A stretch of DNA of 64,000 bases from Clostridioides difficile (GCF_001299635.1 NZ_JRHN01000038.1:62001-126000); one strand, 5' to 3'; positions 25,652-35,385 are shown, counted from the stretch's first letter. Translations and numbers: made by a program. Notes: a model not told the origin generated them from the letters alone.

Positions 25652-25663
25652 AAATAACCTCAC

Positions 25664-25970
25664 AATTTTAAAGTTTAATATAGTTTTAGGATACTATTAT
25701 AATATGATAACAACAATATCCTTTTTAAGTTTGTAATAAATTTGAAATAAATTATTTAAAAAAGTAAGTAAAAATGACTATAAATTTATAGAGAATACTC
25801 AAATAATGTTTTTAAACTATATCTTTTAATTAAAGGAAATCATTTACAGTATAAAGAACTATAGTTAATTAGATATATAGAGTATTTAATTATGATAATA
25901 TATAGTAGAATATATTATAGGAATAGAGTTATCTAATTTATGAATACATTTATAGGCTTGGAGGTAAAAT
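25664..25970. other. Intergenic region, about 300 bases, nothing identified
   Basis: AT-rich spacer between divergent genes. It must hold the promoter of the decarboxylase gene (RBS TTGGAGG at 25959-25965), but no clear -35/-10 pair, dyad or RNA element stands out. Confidence 0.45.
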
Positions 25971-27182
25971 ATGTGCTTAAATGAAGAAATTCAATTTATA
26001 GAAGAACATGCACCTTGTTACATATATGATGAGACTAGTATAATCGAAAAGTGTAAAGAACTAAAAAATAATATTTTAGGTTTTGATTTTTTATATTCTA
26101 TAAAAACAAATCCATATAATGAAATTGTAAAAAGTATTGTAGAACAAGGTTTTGGAGCAGATGCTGCATCAATTAATGAGGTTATACTTTCATCAAAATG
26201 TGGAGTTGCCAAAGATGATATATATTATTCATCACCAGGCAAAACAGAATCTGACATAGAAATAGCTTTAGATAAATGTATAATTATTGCAGATAGTATC
26301 ACAGAAATAGAACTTATAAATAAAATCTCAAAGAAAATCGATAAGAAAACTAAAATAGGAATCAGAATAAATCCTAATTTCACCATGGATGATGATAATA
26401 CTATATCAAGTAAATTTGGTATTGATATAGAAGATATTGACAGTGTCTTTAAAATGCTAAGCATTTGTGATTATATATCTGTAGTTGGAATTCACATACA
26501 TATTAAATCTCAAGTATTGGATTTTGAAAAGTTGGGTTGTTATTATGAAAAATGTTTTCTTATAGCTTTAAACCTAAATAAAAGTAAATATATTAATATC
26601 GAATTTATAAATTTTGGCAGTGGGCTTGGAGTAGTGTATGATAATCTTAGAGAGAATCCTGTTAATCTTAAAGAACTTTCAAGGTTAACTAAAAAGATTG
26701 TCTTAACTAATTCAAATACATTGAAGGCAAGACTTCTTATTGAATCAGGACGCTTCATAGTCTGTAAAGCAGGTAATTATTATGTTAAGATTGTAGATAT
26801 CAAAGTATCAAGAGGGAAAAAATACCTTATTGTAAAAAATGGACTTAATGGATTCATGAGACCAATTATTTCTAATCTAGTTGAAAAAGTTACTTATGGG
26901 GTAGAATTAGAAGGTCAAGAACCACTATATACATCAAATAATGCATTCTCTGTTTCAGTATTAAATAATATAAAAGAAGAAGAGTATGTAAATGTTGTTG
27001 GAAATCTTTGTACTTCATTAGATGTAATAGCGAATAATGTTAAATTGAAAAAAGCAAATATAGGAGATTTGATTTCTATTAGTAATGCTGGAAGTTACTC
27101 ATATTCATTATCTCCACTATTATTTTCTAGTTATGAGATTCCAAAACAATATTATAAGAGAAAAGACGGATATATTGAATAA
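25971..27182 (+). CDS. PLP-dependent decarboxylase, ornithine/diaminopimelate group (fold III)
   Basis: A 403-residue alanine-racemase-fold enzyme. Lys45 in YSIKTNP forms the Schiff base with PLP; HIHIKSQ (about 172), GSGLGVVYD (about 218, phosphate-binding glycines), LLIESGRFIV (about 257) and GNLCTSLDVI (about 344, the substrate Cys-Asp contact) complete the active site. The family decarboxylates D-stereocentre amino acids such as meso-diaminopimelate, or ornithine and carboxynorspermidine. The gene is alone, without lysine or polyamine genes, so it may be a secondary-metabolite or peptidoglycan-related paralogue of LysA. Substrate unresolved. Confidence 0.87.
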   Translation: MCLNEEIQFIEEHAPCYIYDETSIIEKCKELKNNILGFDFLYSIKTNPYNEIVKSIVEQGFGADAASINEVILSSKCGVAKDDIYYSSPGKTESDIEIALDKCIIIADSITEIELINKISKKIDKKTKIGIRINPNFTMDDDNTISSKFGIDIEDIDSVFKMLSICDYISVVGIHIHIKSQVLDFEKLGCYYEKCFLIALNLNKSKYINIEFINFGSGLGVVYDNLRENPVNLKELSRLTKKIVLTNSNTLKARLLIESGRFIVCKAGNYYVKIVDIKVSRGKKYLIVKNGLNGFMRPIISNLVEKVTYGVELEGQEPLYTSNNAFSVSVLNNIKEEEYVNVVGNLCTSLDVIANNVKLKKANIGDLISISNAGSYSYSLSPLLFSSYEIPKQYYKRKDGYIE

Positions 27183-27267
27183 ACTATGTTTTAAATATTT
27201 AATCTAGAATAGATATAAATTTTTAGGTATAGTGATGGCTACAAATATAATTTTAATTTAGAGCGAT

Positions 27268-27304
27268 AAAAGGTATAGAGAGTATAATAACTCTTTATAC
27301 CTTT
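27268..27304. terminator. Terminator between convergent genes
   Basis: Arms AAAAGGTATAGAGAGT and ACTCTTTATACCTTT pair with one mismatch around a six-base loop, followed by a T-rich tract. It resembles the hairpin at 47695. Confidence 0.75.
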
Positions 27305-27311
27305 ATTTATT

Positions 27312-27797
27312 TTAAGAATTTACTACTTCAACAATTGTACCTTCTGGAAATAATGTTCTAAAAATAAATCTAACTAATGGCCCTGCAATTAACAGTTGTA
27401 GTGGTAATGCAACAATAAAATTGTTGGCTATATTTATAATCCATATAGTGATAAGTGTATTAGGACCCCCAATTGATTTAATAGCTCCAAATAAAGACAT
27501 ACAGATGACCATTCCACAAACCATACAACTAGATATAACAATAGCTTTTATAATTTGTTTAGCATCTGGATTTATAATACGAAATGCTATTTTTTTTGCG
27601 ATATTAGAAACAATAAACCAGTCAAAAATCATAGCTATAACATATGTAGTTGGAAAATCCAACCAAGCACTTTTAAACGTATCTAATGAGAATTTATCAT
27701 GTATAGAAATATTGTAAACGCTCATAAAAAATACCATAAAGGCACACATAAGTACTGTAAATATTAAACTTTCTTTTCTATTTTGTGGCATATTCAT
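27312..27797 (-). CDS. DUF2798 membrane protein
   Basis: A 161-residue four-helix membrane protein made of two related halves (each a pair of helices), the DUF2798 arrangement. Conserved features are SVYNISIH after helix 1 and NFIVALPLQLLIAGPLVR in the last helix. ATG 27797 is preceded on the minus strand by TTGGAGG. No function is known for the family. Confidence 0.8.
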   Translation of the reverse strand: MNMPQNRKESLIFTVLMCAFMVFFMSVYNISIHDKFSLDTFKSAWLDFPTTYVIAMIFDWFIVSNIAKKIAFRIINPDAKQIIKAIVISSCMVCGMVICMSLFGAIKSIGGPNTLITIWIINIANNFIVALPLQLLIAGPLVRFIFRTLFPEGTIVEVVNS

Positions 27798-28034
27798 TTA
27801 CCTCCAAGTGTAATTTATTTATATTAGGATTATACATGAAGAAAAATTTTGTCGTAAGTAAATTTTTTAAAATTTGAAATTTATTTTTTGAAATAGACAT
27901 AAATGAAAATAAAAAAATTTTATTTTTTATAGTTATCCATGGAAATTGGTTTTTTTTAACTTTATAATTAATAATATAAGGTAATAAAATTATAGTGTTG
28001 CCAAAAAATTAAAATATAGGGGGTGTAGTTCTAT

Positions 28035-29237
28035 ATGGAATTGTGGAAAAGAAATTTATTTGTATGTTGGATAGGGATGTTCTTTAGTTCTATAGGTATG
28101 AGCCAAATAGCACCTATACTTCCACTATATATTAAACAGTTAGGTGTAACTGATGTTGGTTTAATACAACAGTATTCAGGTATAATTTTTGGATGTACTT
28201 TTGTAGTAGCAGCATTTTTTTCACCAATTTGAGGTAAAGCTGCTGATAAATATGGAAGAAAGTCAATGCTTCTACGTGCAAGTATTGGTATGGGAATAGT
28301 GATATTTACCATGGCATTTGTACAAAATGTTTATCAGCTATTAGGATTAAGGATTCTCCAAGGTGTTTTTACGGGTTATGCTACTGCGTGTACTACACTG
28401 ATTGCAACTCAGACAGATAAAAATCACTCTGGTTGGGCTTTAGGTACACTTGCAACAGCATCAACTACTGGTTCCTTAATCGGACCAACAGTAGGAGGAT
28501 ATATAGAATCAATTTTAGGGCTTAAAAGTGTTTTTATTATAACTGGAGGATTATTATTTGTATCATTTATCATATCTATTCTATTTGTAGTAGATAATTT
28601 TAAACCTAAAGAAACAACAAAGCCAATTTCTATAATTAAAGAACCATTAAATCCATTGCCAAATAAATTTTTAATTGCATCAATTTTTGTAACTACATTT
28701 ATTACTCAGCTAGCGTTGTATTCTATAGAACCGATTGTAACAATATATATATCACAGCTTACAAATTTTGCATCAAACGTAGCTTTAATAGCAGGATTAA
28801 CATTTTCTGCATCAGGATTGGCAAACTTATTAGCGGCTCAAAGGCTTGGAAAAATATCAGACAAAATAGGGCCTCAAAAGGTATTACTGATTTCACTTTT
28901 ATGGGCAGGAGTTATATTTATACCACAAGCTTTTGTAAGAACTGCATGGCAATTGATGTTATTGAGGTTTTTATTAGGATTATCAGTAGCAGGGCTTAAT
29001 CCTTCTGTAAATAGTTTATTAAAAAAAATTGCACCAGAAGAATATGTGGGGAAAATATTTGGATATAATGCATCTGCTCAGTATATAGGTTGTTCATCAG
29101 GAGCTTTTTTAGGGGGACAAATATCAGCACATTTAGGTATTAGGACAGTATTTTTTTCAACAAGTTTATTGTTATTTGTGAATGCATTTTGGATGTATAA
29201 ATTTACTGGTTTATTTACTAAGAATGATGTAAAATAA
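28035..29237 (+). pseudogene. MFS drug-efflux transporter interrupted by one in-frame TGA
   Basis: A 400-residue, 12-helix major facilitator protein of the multidrug/tetracycline group, interrupted at codon 66 (TGA 28230-28232). Before it the frame reads AAFFSPI and after it GKAADKYGRKSM, that is MFS motif A, normally P-I-W-G-x-x-A-D-x-x-G-R-K. TGG to TGA is a single change, and the rest of the frame to TAA 29237 is intact. Either the strain lost the pump recently, or the window contains a sequencing error. The RBS GGGGGTG is intact. A TetR gene 250 bases downstream may be its regulator. Confidence 0.85.
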
Positions 29238-29306
29238 ACTTTAAATTTTGATGAGTAGATAAGACATGCTTTAGTATTATATAAAAAACTAATTAAGATT
29301 ATATAT

Positions 29307-29334
29307 AAAAGGATTCATTTTTATGAATTCTTTT
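29307..29334 (+). terminator. Terminator after the MFS gene
   Basis: AAAAGGATTCAT pairs with ATGAATTCTTTT around TTTT, with one mismatch (29307-29334). Confidence 0.6.
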
Positions 29335-29488
29335 GTTCTTATTAACCTAAAAGTTGTGCTTTGATAACTTCCTTGTGGCATCTGTTTGGCTGTTGTATAA
29401 TGATAGAAATTATAAAAATATAGACTTCAATATATTTGAAGTAAGTGTTTCATTATATTTTTAAAAAACGATATGGAGGAATTTAATA

Positions 29489-30049
29489 ATGCAAGTTGAT
29501 AAAAAAAAATCTATCGCAGAACAGTCGAGAATATGTCTAATTGAATCTTTATTATCTTTGATGTCAAAAAAAGATTATAGCAGTATAACTGTAACAGAAA
29601 TTGCAGAGAATGCCTTACTATCACGAAGAACATTTTATAGAAATTTTAACAGTAAGAGAGAAATACTTGAAACATATTGCCAAAATTTATGTCAGGAATA
29701 TATTGAATGTTTTAAGAATGAGAGTGATTTATCATTAAGTAATGTGACAGAACTATATTTTTCATTTTGGCAAAAACATGTTGAATTTTTAACTATGCTA
29801 AATAAAAATCATCTAATGTTTTTTTTATTAGAAAAGTATAACGAGTTTCTTCCTATTATCTATAAAATCTATAAAGGAGATGATAATAAGTTTAATATTC
29901 AAGAAGAAGTTACATATGCTATACTCTTTGTTTCTGGAGGATTTTGGAATATACTATCTGAATGGCTAAAAAACGGATTTGCCCAGACACCCAAAGAGAT
30001 GTCTGAGATAATTCTAAAATCTATGAATTTATTTATAGAGGGTAAATAA
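29489..30049 (+). CDS. TetR/AcrR-family transcriptional regulator
   Basis: A 186-residue repressor. The helix-turn-helix lies at residues 25-55 (SSITVTEIAENALLSRRTFYRNF), followed by an all-helical ligand domain of the TetR_C_7/DhaS-like type (WNILSEWLKNGFAQTP). GGAGG lies seven bases before the ATG. Its position just after the broken MFS pump suggests that the pump was its target; no operator is obvious. Confidence 0.88.
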   Translation: MQVDKKKSIAEQSRICLIESLLSLMSKKDYSSITVTEIAENALLSRRTFYRNFNSKREILETYCQNLCQEYIECFKNESDLSLSNVTELYFSFWQKHVEFLTMLNKNHLMFFLLEKYNEFLPIIYKIYKGDDNKFNIQEEVTYAILFVSGGFWNILSEWLKNGFAQTPKEMSEIILKSMNLFIEGK

Positions 30050-30256
30050 TTATAATATATAAACTAGAGCTGAAATTTTGTTCATGAAAACCTTCCTTCT
30101 AGGATATTACATTTGTGATATAAAATATGTTTTACTATAATCCACATAATTTAATTTCATGATGTAGAATAAATGATTCTTATGTAATTTATTATAGAAT
30201 TATATCAAGAAATAGCTTATGGTAAAAATTGGAAAATATTATTATCGACAAAATCT

Positions 30257-30285
30257 TTGACTTAAAAACTATATTGCGATAGTAT
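30257..30285 (+). promoter_or_regulatory. Promoter with dyad, candidate BlaI autoregulatory operator
   Basis: TTGACT (30257-30262), 17 bases, TAGTAT (30280-30285). The dyad ACTAT-N6-ATAGT (30268-30283) covers the spacer and the -10 element, as expected for a BlaI/MecI repressor site. Confidence 0.5.
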
Positions 30286-30319
30286 TAATTTAATAAAAGT
30301 ATGAGAGGGGCGTTAGGCT

Positions 30320-30697
30320 ATGACAATTTCAAAAATACCACAAGCAGAATTAAAAGTTATGAAGTTTATTTGGGAAAAAAATGATACAGTAACATCAAAA
30401 GAAACTATTGAAGCTATGGAGCAAAAATATGGATGGAAACAAACAACTACATTAACACTTTTATCAAGACTTGTTAAAAAACATTTTTTAAATGCAGAAA
30501 AAATAGATAGATATACTCATTACACAATAGTTGTTGGCCATAAAGAGTATTTAAGCGTTGAGACAAAAGATTTTTTGAGTAATATACATGATAATTCTTT
30601 ACAGAGCTTGATTTCAGCATTACATGATGATGAAGTTATTGATAAAGATGTACTAGATTTATTTGAAAGTCATTTTAAAAACTTAGAAGAGGAGTAA
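30320..30697 (+). CDS. BlaI/MecI/CopY-family repressor
   Basis: A 125-residue winged-helix repressor. Residues 1-75 carry the family pattern (IPQAELKVMKFIWEKN; TSKETIEAM; WKQTTTLTLLSRLVKKHFL) and the C-terminal helices mediate dimerisation (LISALHDDEVIDKDVLDLFE). GAGAGGGG lies upstream of the start. BlaI is normally paired with a BlaR1 membrane sensor and a beta-lactamase; neither lies within the window, so this is an orphan or acts at a distance. The dyad on its own promoter suggests autorepression. Confidence 0.88.
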   Translation: MTISKIPQAELKVMKFIWEKNDTVTSKETIEAMEQKYGWKQTTTLTLLSRLVKKHFLNAEKIDRYTHYTIVVGHKEYLSVETKDFLSNIHDNSLQSLISALHDDEVIDKDVLDLFESHFKNLEEE

Positions 30698-31229
30698 TTA
30701 TATAAGTTAAAATTCTAAGTTTTTAATAGATGGCTGAAAAAATCCATAAATGGTATTATTTAATCAGTTACTCACTATTCATAAAGTAATATTAAATAGG
30801 TCCTAATTTAGTAGAGTACCTAAAACAATTGGAATAGGGAGTATCAAATTAAATGATACCACTTATCCTAGTAAATATCGATTTTTTAACATTTAAAATG
30901 ATTTTATAACATATCAATATTCCTAAGTCTAAGTTATTATTTTTATTCAATCATATTAAAATCTACTTTATTATTTTTAATTGTTTAAAAGATAAATTTG
31001 TTTTTTCTTATTTATATATGAGGTAAATGTAAGAAATACTTTTTATATATTTTAAATTTATTGTTATTAATTAGATTATTAATACATCACAACTTATTTT
31101 AAAAATTTATTAAAAAAATTAAGTAATTATACCAAATCTAATTGTATCTTTGTGCTATAATTAGTATGTATTTTTTATTATATTATTTTATAAAAAAAAT
31201 ATAATTTAATTATTACTGAGGATATTATT
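30698..31229. other. Intergenic region, 532 bases, with one imperfect hairpin
   Basis: No convincing ORF in either strand. An imperfect hairpin at 30831-30868 (core GTATCA/TGATAC, seven-base loop, with partial pairing outside) is the only structure seen. The right half is extremely AT-rich and contains the promoter of the 31230 gene. Confidence 0.45.
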
Positions 31230-31889
31230 ATGTTAGATACATTTATAACACTTGTCTCTTCCATTGTAGAAATATGGGCATGTAAAAAAATTTTTGATTA
31301 TACAAGTAAAGCAAAAATTAATTTTAAAAAACTAAATATATATTTCTTAATTTCTGTTTTTATTATTATTTCTTCTTTCTATATAAATATTGGAGCGGAT
31401 AATAGAATTTGGATATGCATACTTATAACTGCTATCTTTTATAAGCTTAATTACAAAGTCAATATATATAAATGTCTAGTAATTTCTTTTTTTTATTGGT
31501 TGGTATTGATAGGTATAAATGCATTAAGTATGTTATTAGTAGTATCCATAAATAATTTGGATAATATGAATATTTTACTTAGTGGAAATTTATATAGGTA
31601 TGAAGCTATATTCTTAGGGAAATTAATCTTAGTTACATTGCTTTATGTTTATAAAATTTCTAGTAAAAATTTTATAATTAGTAAAAAAGAGATATACATA
31701 TGTGTTCCTATTATAGCAAATTTATTGTCATTTTTTATACTCTATGATTATATTATCAATCTTGTGAAAATTTCTCCAGAGAAAAGAATTGCTTTTTTAG
31801 CAATAGTTTTCTTATTAATACTATCTAATATTTCAATATTTGTATTAATACGTATAATACTTAAAATTAAAGTGAAAAAAATAATATAA
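31230..31889 (+). CDS. AgrC-like polytopic membrane protein without kinase domain
   Basis: A 219-residue protein with about six hydrophobic segments and a short basic tail (KIKVKKII). The layout (N-terminal helix, WACKKIFDY loop, paired helices) resembles the membrane sensor part of GHKL-type AgrC kinases, but the protein stops where the dimerisation and kinase domains should begin, and a hairpin terminator follows 18 bases later. Nothing in the next 370 bases looks like a decayed kinase. Could be a natural kinase-less protein or a truncation. Low-confidence family call; the membrane topology itself is clear. Confidence 0.65.
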   Translation: MLDTFITLVSSIVEIWACKKIFDYTSKAKINFKKLNIYFLISVFIIISSFYINIGADNRIWICILITAIFYKLNYKVNIYKCLVISFFYWLVLIGINALSMLLVVSINNLDNMNILLSGNLYRYEAIFLGKLILVTLLYVYKISSKNFIISKKEIYICVPIIANLLSFFILYDYIINLVKISPEKRIAFLAIVFLLILSNISIFVLIRIILKIKVKKII

Positions 31890-31907
31890 ATTATTTACAT
31901 AAAAAGG

Positions 31908-31935
31908 AGATAGCAAATATATCCAAATGCTATCT
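31908..31935 (+). terminator. Hairpin after the membrane protein gene
   Basis: AGATAGCA pairs with TGCTATCT across 12 bases (31908-31935). The following T tract is weak. Confidence 0.5.
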
Positions 31936-32310
31936 TCTAACATAATCCATTTCAACTAAAAATTCACTTATAAATATATATATTGTATAAACAAATTAAG
32001 CTACCAATTCAAATATAAATTCTAATAAAATTCATTTAGAGAAAAAGTTAATAATTACTTTTTTATGTATAATTTTACATGGACTTATAGAAAGGTTATT
32101 TTATTAAAGAAAGATATAAGTATAAGTAGAAATATAATTTAAAAAAGTGCTTTTAACTTTAAAAAATAATGTTAAAAAGTAAACATATACCATAACCTAA
32201 AAAGCAAGATTTTAAATCTTTTAAATGAGTCAATCTTACATATATTTCCGATAGATTATATTGATAAAAAACACTAAAATTAAATTAATAAAGTACTTGG
32301 AGGGATGTAA
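31936..32310. other. Intergenic region, 375 bases, nothing identified
   Basis: AT-rich, with no RBS-linked ORF, no riboswitch motif and no remnant of a kinase gene. It holds the promoter of the LytTR gene (RBS TTGGAGG at 32297-32303). Confidence 0.45.
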
Positions 32311-32652
32311 ATGAAAGATGAAAATTTTATTAATATTGAATACGAAGATAAACGTTTTTCAATTAATATCAAAGAGATTTTGTACATAGAGAAACAAGAA
32401 TATGAATCAAAGATTTATACCGAAAATGGTAATTACGAAGTTGGAGAAAATGCTCCTAGTATAAAAAAATTAATGAAAGAAGAAAATTTTTTCAAATGTA
32501 GTAATAGTTATATTGTAAATTTAGATAAGTGCGAGTTTTATCTTAGCAATAATTGTATTTTTGTAAATAATAATTTTATAAGAATTTTGGGTTCAGAAAG
32601 AAAAAAGAAGTTAAAAAAGAAATTAGAGAAATTATATGATTATGAAGATTAA
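32311..32652 (+). CDS. Solo LytTR DNA-binding domain protein
   Basis: A 113-residue protein that is almost entirely one LytTR domain (EILYIEKQEYESKIYTENG, FFKCSNSYIVNLDKC, NNNFIRILGSERKKKLKKKL). LytTR domains bind direct repeats as beta-strand dimers and are usually joined to a receiver domain; here none is present. The only plausible partner nearby is the AgrC-like membrane protein 420 bases upstream. LytTR solos in firmicutes are often paired with small membrane inhibitors, so the pair could be such a system. A terminator follows directly. Confidence 0.88.
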   Translation: MKDENFINIEYEDKRFSINIKEILYIEKQEYESKIYTENGNYEVGENAPSIKKLMKEENFFKCSNSYIVNLDKCEFYLSNNCIFVNNNFIRILGSERKKKLKKKLEKLYDYED

Positions 32653-32658
32653 TTTTGA

Positions 32659-32685
32659 GAGGCTGTATTTTATACAGCCTCTTTA
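32659..32685 (+). terminator. Intrinsic terminator of the LytTR gene
   Basis: GAGGCTGTAT pairs with ATACAGCCTC around TTT (32659-32681), followed by a T-rich tract. Confidence 0.85.
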
Positions 32686-32780
32686 TTTATTATATTATTA
32701 ATAAATTTCAAGTTATGATAAAATATAAAACAAGTAACTTATTTAAATATAAAATTCTTTTTAAGAGAAAGGAAAAAGAT

Positions 32781-33218
32781 ATGGGAGATTATAATAAAAT
32801 AGTTGAATCAAAAGATGATGTAGATACGAATAGAAGAAAATTAAAATATCCTTGTATCTATAAACATTTTAAAGGAAAATACTATGCTACAATGGGGCTT
32901 AGTAAGGCTACCAACAATGATGATATAGAAAATATTTGTAAATTATACAGCAAAGAAGATTTAAATAAAAACGAAAATAAATATAAGATAGTTATTAGGC
33001 ACACTGAAAGAGAAGATGATATCTGTGTATATATAGATTTAGATGGAAAGTTTTATCATAAGGAAGAAAAAGACAAAAATGATTTAGTTCTATATAAGAC
33101 TTTATACGATGATACAGGTATATTTGCAAGACCTTTGGATATGTTTTTATCAAAAGTAGATATAGATAAATATTTTAATCCAATCCAGAAATACAGATTT
33201 GAAGAATTCTATAAGTAA
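32781..33218 (+). CDS. DUF1653 domain protein
   Basis: A 145-residue cytoplasmic protein with a C-terminal DUF1653 domain (about 25-140): YKHFKGKYYATMGLSK, a spacer that is longer than usual, then VLYKTLYDDTGIFARPLDMFLSKVD. The frame is open from 32655, but ATG 32781 has the RBS AGAAAGGA nine bases upstream and removes a segment overlapping the terminator. Function unknown. Confidence 0.8.
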   Translation: MGDYNKIVESKDDVDTNRRKLKYPCIYKHFKGKYYATMGLSKATNNDDIENICKLYSKEDLNKNENKYKIVIRHTEREDDICVYIDLDGKFYHKEEKDKNDLVLYKTLYDDTGIFARPLDMFLSKVDIDKYFNPIQKYRFEEFYK

Positions 33219-33418
33219 TATGTGAAAATTATTTTTTATAAATTTATAAAAGCTCTGTTATAGAACAATAACTTGTGTAAATATAAAAGAGATTTATTGA
33301 AGATAATATACTAGATTAAATTATAAAATAGAACAAAGTAAAGTATTATATGATATAATTAAGTTTTGAGAAGTACTAATTTATATTTAATAAAAATGGG
33401 CATATATTAGGAGGGCAT

Positions 33419-34060
33419 ATGGGAAATACTTTTTATATAGTAAGACATGGACAAACAGATTGGAATCTTTTAGGGAAAACACAAGGACATGGTAATTCGG
33501 ACCTTACTCCTCAAGGGATAGAACAAGCAAAAGAACTTTCTGAAGATATTGGAAAATATTCGATTGATTATATTTTTAGTAGTGACTTAGGAAGAGCAAT
33601 GCAAACAGCTCAAATTTTAGGGGATAAACTTAACCTTGAAGTTCAAAAAACAGAAGCACTTAGAGAAATGGGTTTTGGAGTTTGGGAAGGACTTTTAATA
33701 AAAGAGATTCAAAAAGATTATTCAGATATATATTCAACATGGAGAAATGAACCACATTTAGTAAACATACCAGAAGGAGAAACTCTTAAACTCATAAAAG
33801 ATAGAGTAGATGCTTTTATAAAAGAATTAAATGAAAAATATGATGATAAAAATATAATTCTTGTCACTCATTCAATCACATTAAGAGTTATGTTATTATC
33901 ATTTTTAGAATCAGGTATGGAAAATATATATAGAATCAAGCAGGATAATACTGCTTTAAATATAGTAGAATTTAAAGATTATGGCCCTGTTATAATAAAA
34001 ATGAATGATACAAGCCATATAAAAAATCATGTAAAGATAAATAATTCTGCATTAGAGTAA
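33419..34060 (+). CDS. Histidine phosphatase family protein (phosphoglycerate mutase-like)
   Basis: A 213-residue phosphatase of the branch-1 histidine acid phosphatase/PGM superfamily. The catalytic His is in YIVRHGQTDWN (residues 6-16); SSDLGRAMQTA (about 56), the proton donor Glu in REMGFGVWEG (about 81) and the second His in LVTHSITLRVM (about 150) complete the site. Such proteins include GpmB, CobC and broad-specificity phosphatases. AGGAGGG lies only three bases before ATG 33419, an unusually tight spacing. It begins a run of co-directional housekeeping genes. Substrate unknown. Confidence 0.88.
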   Translation: MGNTFYIVRHGQTDWNLLGKTQGHGNSDLTPQGIEQAKELSEDIGKYSIDYIFSSDLGRAMQTAQILGDKLNLEVQKTEALREMGFGVWEGLLIKEIQKDYSDIYSTWRNEPHLVNIPEGETLKLIKDRVDAFIKELNEKYDDKNIILVTHSITLRVMLLSFLESGMENIYRIKQDNTALNIVEFKDYGPVIIKMNDTSHIKNHVKINNSALE

Positions 34061-34083
34061 TAATCAATTATAAGGAGAAGTTT

Positions 34084-35337
34084 ATGAGTAAAGTTATAGT
34101 AGTTGGTGGAGGTGCTTCTGGAATGATGGCAGCTCTATCAGCTTCGAAAAATAATAATGAAGTGATACTAATTGAGAGAAATGGAGAATTAGGAAGAAAA
34201 CTAAGAGCTACTGGTGGAGGTAGATGTAACTTTACCAACAATAGAGAGATAGAAGATTTTTTTGATAAAGTTGTTAATAATAAGAAATTTCTCTATAGCA
34301 GTTTCTACTCATTTACAAATAAAGACCTCATTTCGTATTTTGAAAGTAGAAATTTAGAATATAAAATTGAAGAAGAAAATGATAACAAAGTATATACTAA
34401 AAATGATAAATCCATAGAAGTGATAGAAGTACTAAATAAAGATTTAATCAACCACAATGTTAAGATAATGTACAATAAAAAAGTTATAGACATTATAACT
34501 GAAGACATAACTTCAGAAAATGATTCTAATAAAGACAAATCAAAGTGTCTAATAAGAGGAGTCATTTTAGATAATGGAGATAAGATATTGGGAGATAAGG
34601 TCATTATATCAACTGGAGGAGTGAGTTATTCAAAAACTGGTTCAGATGGTTCAATGTATAAGATTCTTCAAAATCATGGGCATACATTAAATAGTCTATA
34701 TCCAGCCTTAGTTCCACTTACAATAGAAGAAAAATGGATTAAAGATTTACAAGGAATATCTATGAAGAATGTGGAAATATCTTGTAAGATTAAGAAAAAG
34801 AAAATATCAAAGACAGGAGACATGTTATTTGCACATTTTGGAATAACAGGACCCTGTGTGCTTATAATGTCATCTTATATTAATAAGACTATTGATAAAG
34901 AAAAGGTAGAATTAAATATAGATTTCTTACCAAGTTTAAATGCTGATGAAATCTCTAGTATAATCAGAGAATTTCCAAACAAAAATATCATAAATAATCT
35001 TAAACAAATACTACCTCAAAATTTCTTAAAAGAAATTCTTACGCTATTATCTTTAAATGATAAAAAAGCAAGTGATTTATCTAAAGTGGATGAAATTAAA
35101 ATCATTGAGTATATAAAAAATATGAAGCTGACTTGTAATGGAACTACAGGTATAAACACTGGTATGGTTACTTCTGGTGGAATATCAGTTAAAGAAATTA
35201 ACTCTTCCACTATGGAGTCTAAATTAATTAAGAATTTGTTTTTTACAGGTGAAGTAATTGATATAGATGCAGAAACTGGAGGATACAATTTACAAATAGC
35301 TTTTTCAACTGGATATCTTTCGGGTATTAGTGTATAA
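34084..35337 (+). CDS. HI0933-family NAD(P)/FAD-dependent oxidoreductase
   Basis: A 417-residue flavoprotein. The dinucleotide fold VVGGGASGMMAALSA is at residues 5-19, followed by the family signature GRKLRATGGGRCNFTN (about 38-53); VISTGGVSYSKTGSDG and the C-terminal FTGEVIDIDAETGGYNLQIAFSTG as split blocks are also typical. Relatives include BaiN, a flavoprotein once linked to bile acid dehydroxylation, but the family is broad and its substrates are mostly unknown. It lies 23 bases after the phosphatase gene and 48 bases before cmk. Confidence 0.88.
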   Translation: MSKVIVVGGGASGMMAALSASKNNNEVILIERNGELGRKLRATGGGRCNFTNNREIEDFFDKVVNNKKFLYSSFYSFTNKDLISYFESRNLEYKIEEENDNKVYTKNDKSIEVIEVLNKDLINHNVKIMYNKKVIDIITEDITSENDSNKDKSKCLIRGVILDNGDKILGDKVIISTGGVSYSKTGSDGSMYKILQNHGHTLNSLYPALVPLTIEEKWIKDLQGISMKNVEISCKIKKKKISKTGDMLFAHFGITGPCVLIMSSYINKTIDKEKVELNIDFLPSLNADEISSIIREFPNKNIINNLKQILPQNFLKEILTLLSLNDKKASDLSKVDEIKIIEYIKNMKLTCNGTTGINTGMVTSGGISVKEINSSTMESKLIKNLFFTGEVIDIDAETGGYNLQIAFSTGYLSGISV

Positions 35338-35385
35338 GTGTAGTTTTTAACTAACAATTAAATATGAATAAATAGAGGTGTATAT

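Noticed and set aside
28230-28232. TGA in the MFS gene read as selenocysteine
   Set aside because: C. difficile does use selenocysteine, but this position is normally Trp before motif A, is not a redox site, and no SECIS-like hairpin is evident right after the codon. A nonsense change fits better.
32655-32780. Extended N terminus of the DUF1653 protein
   Set aside because: The extra 42 codons cross the LytTR terminator hairpin and have no RBS.
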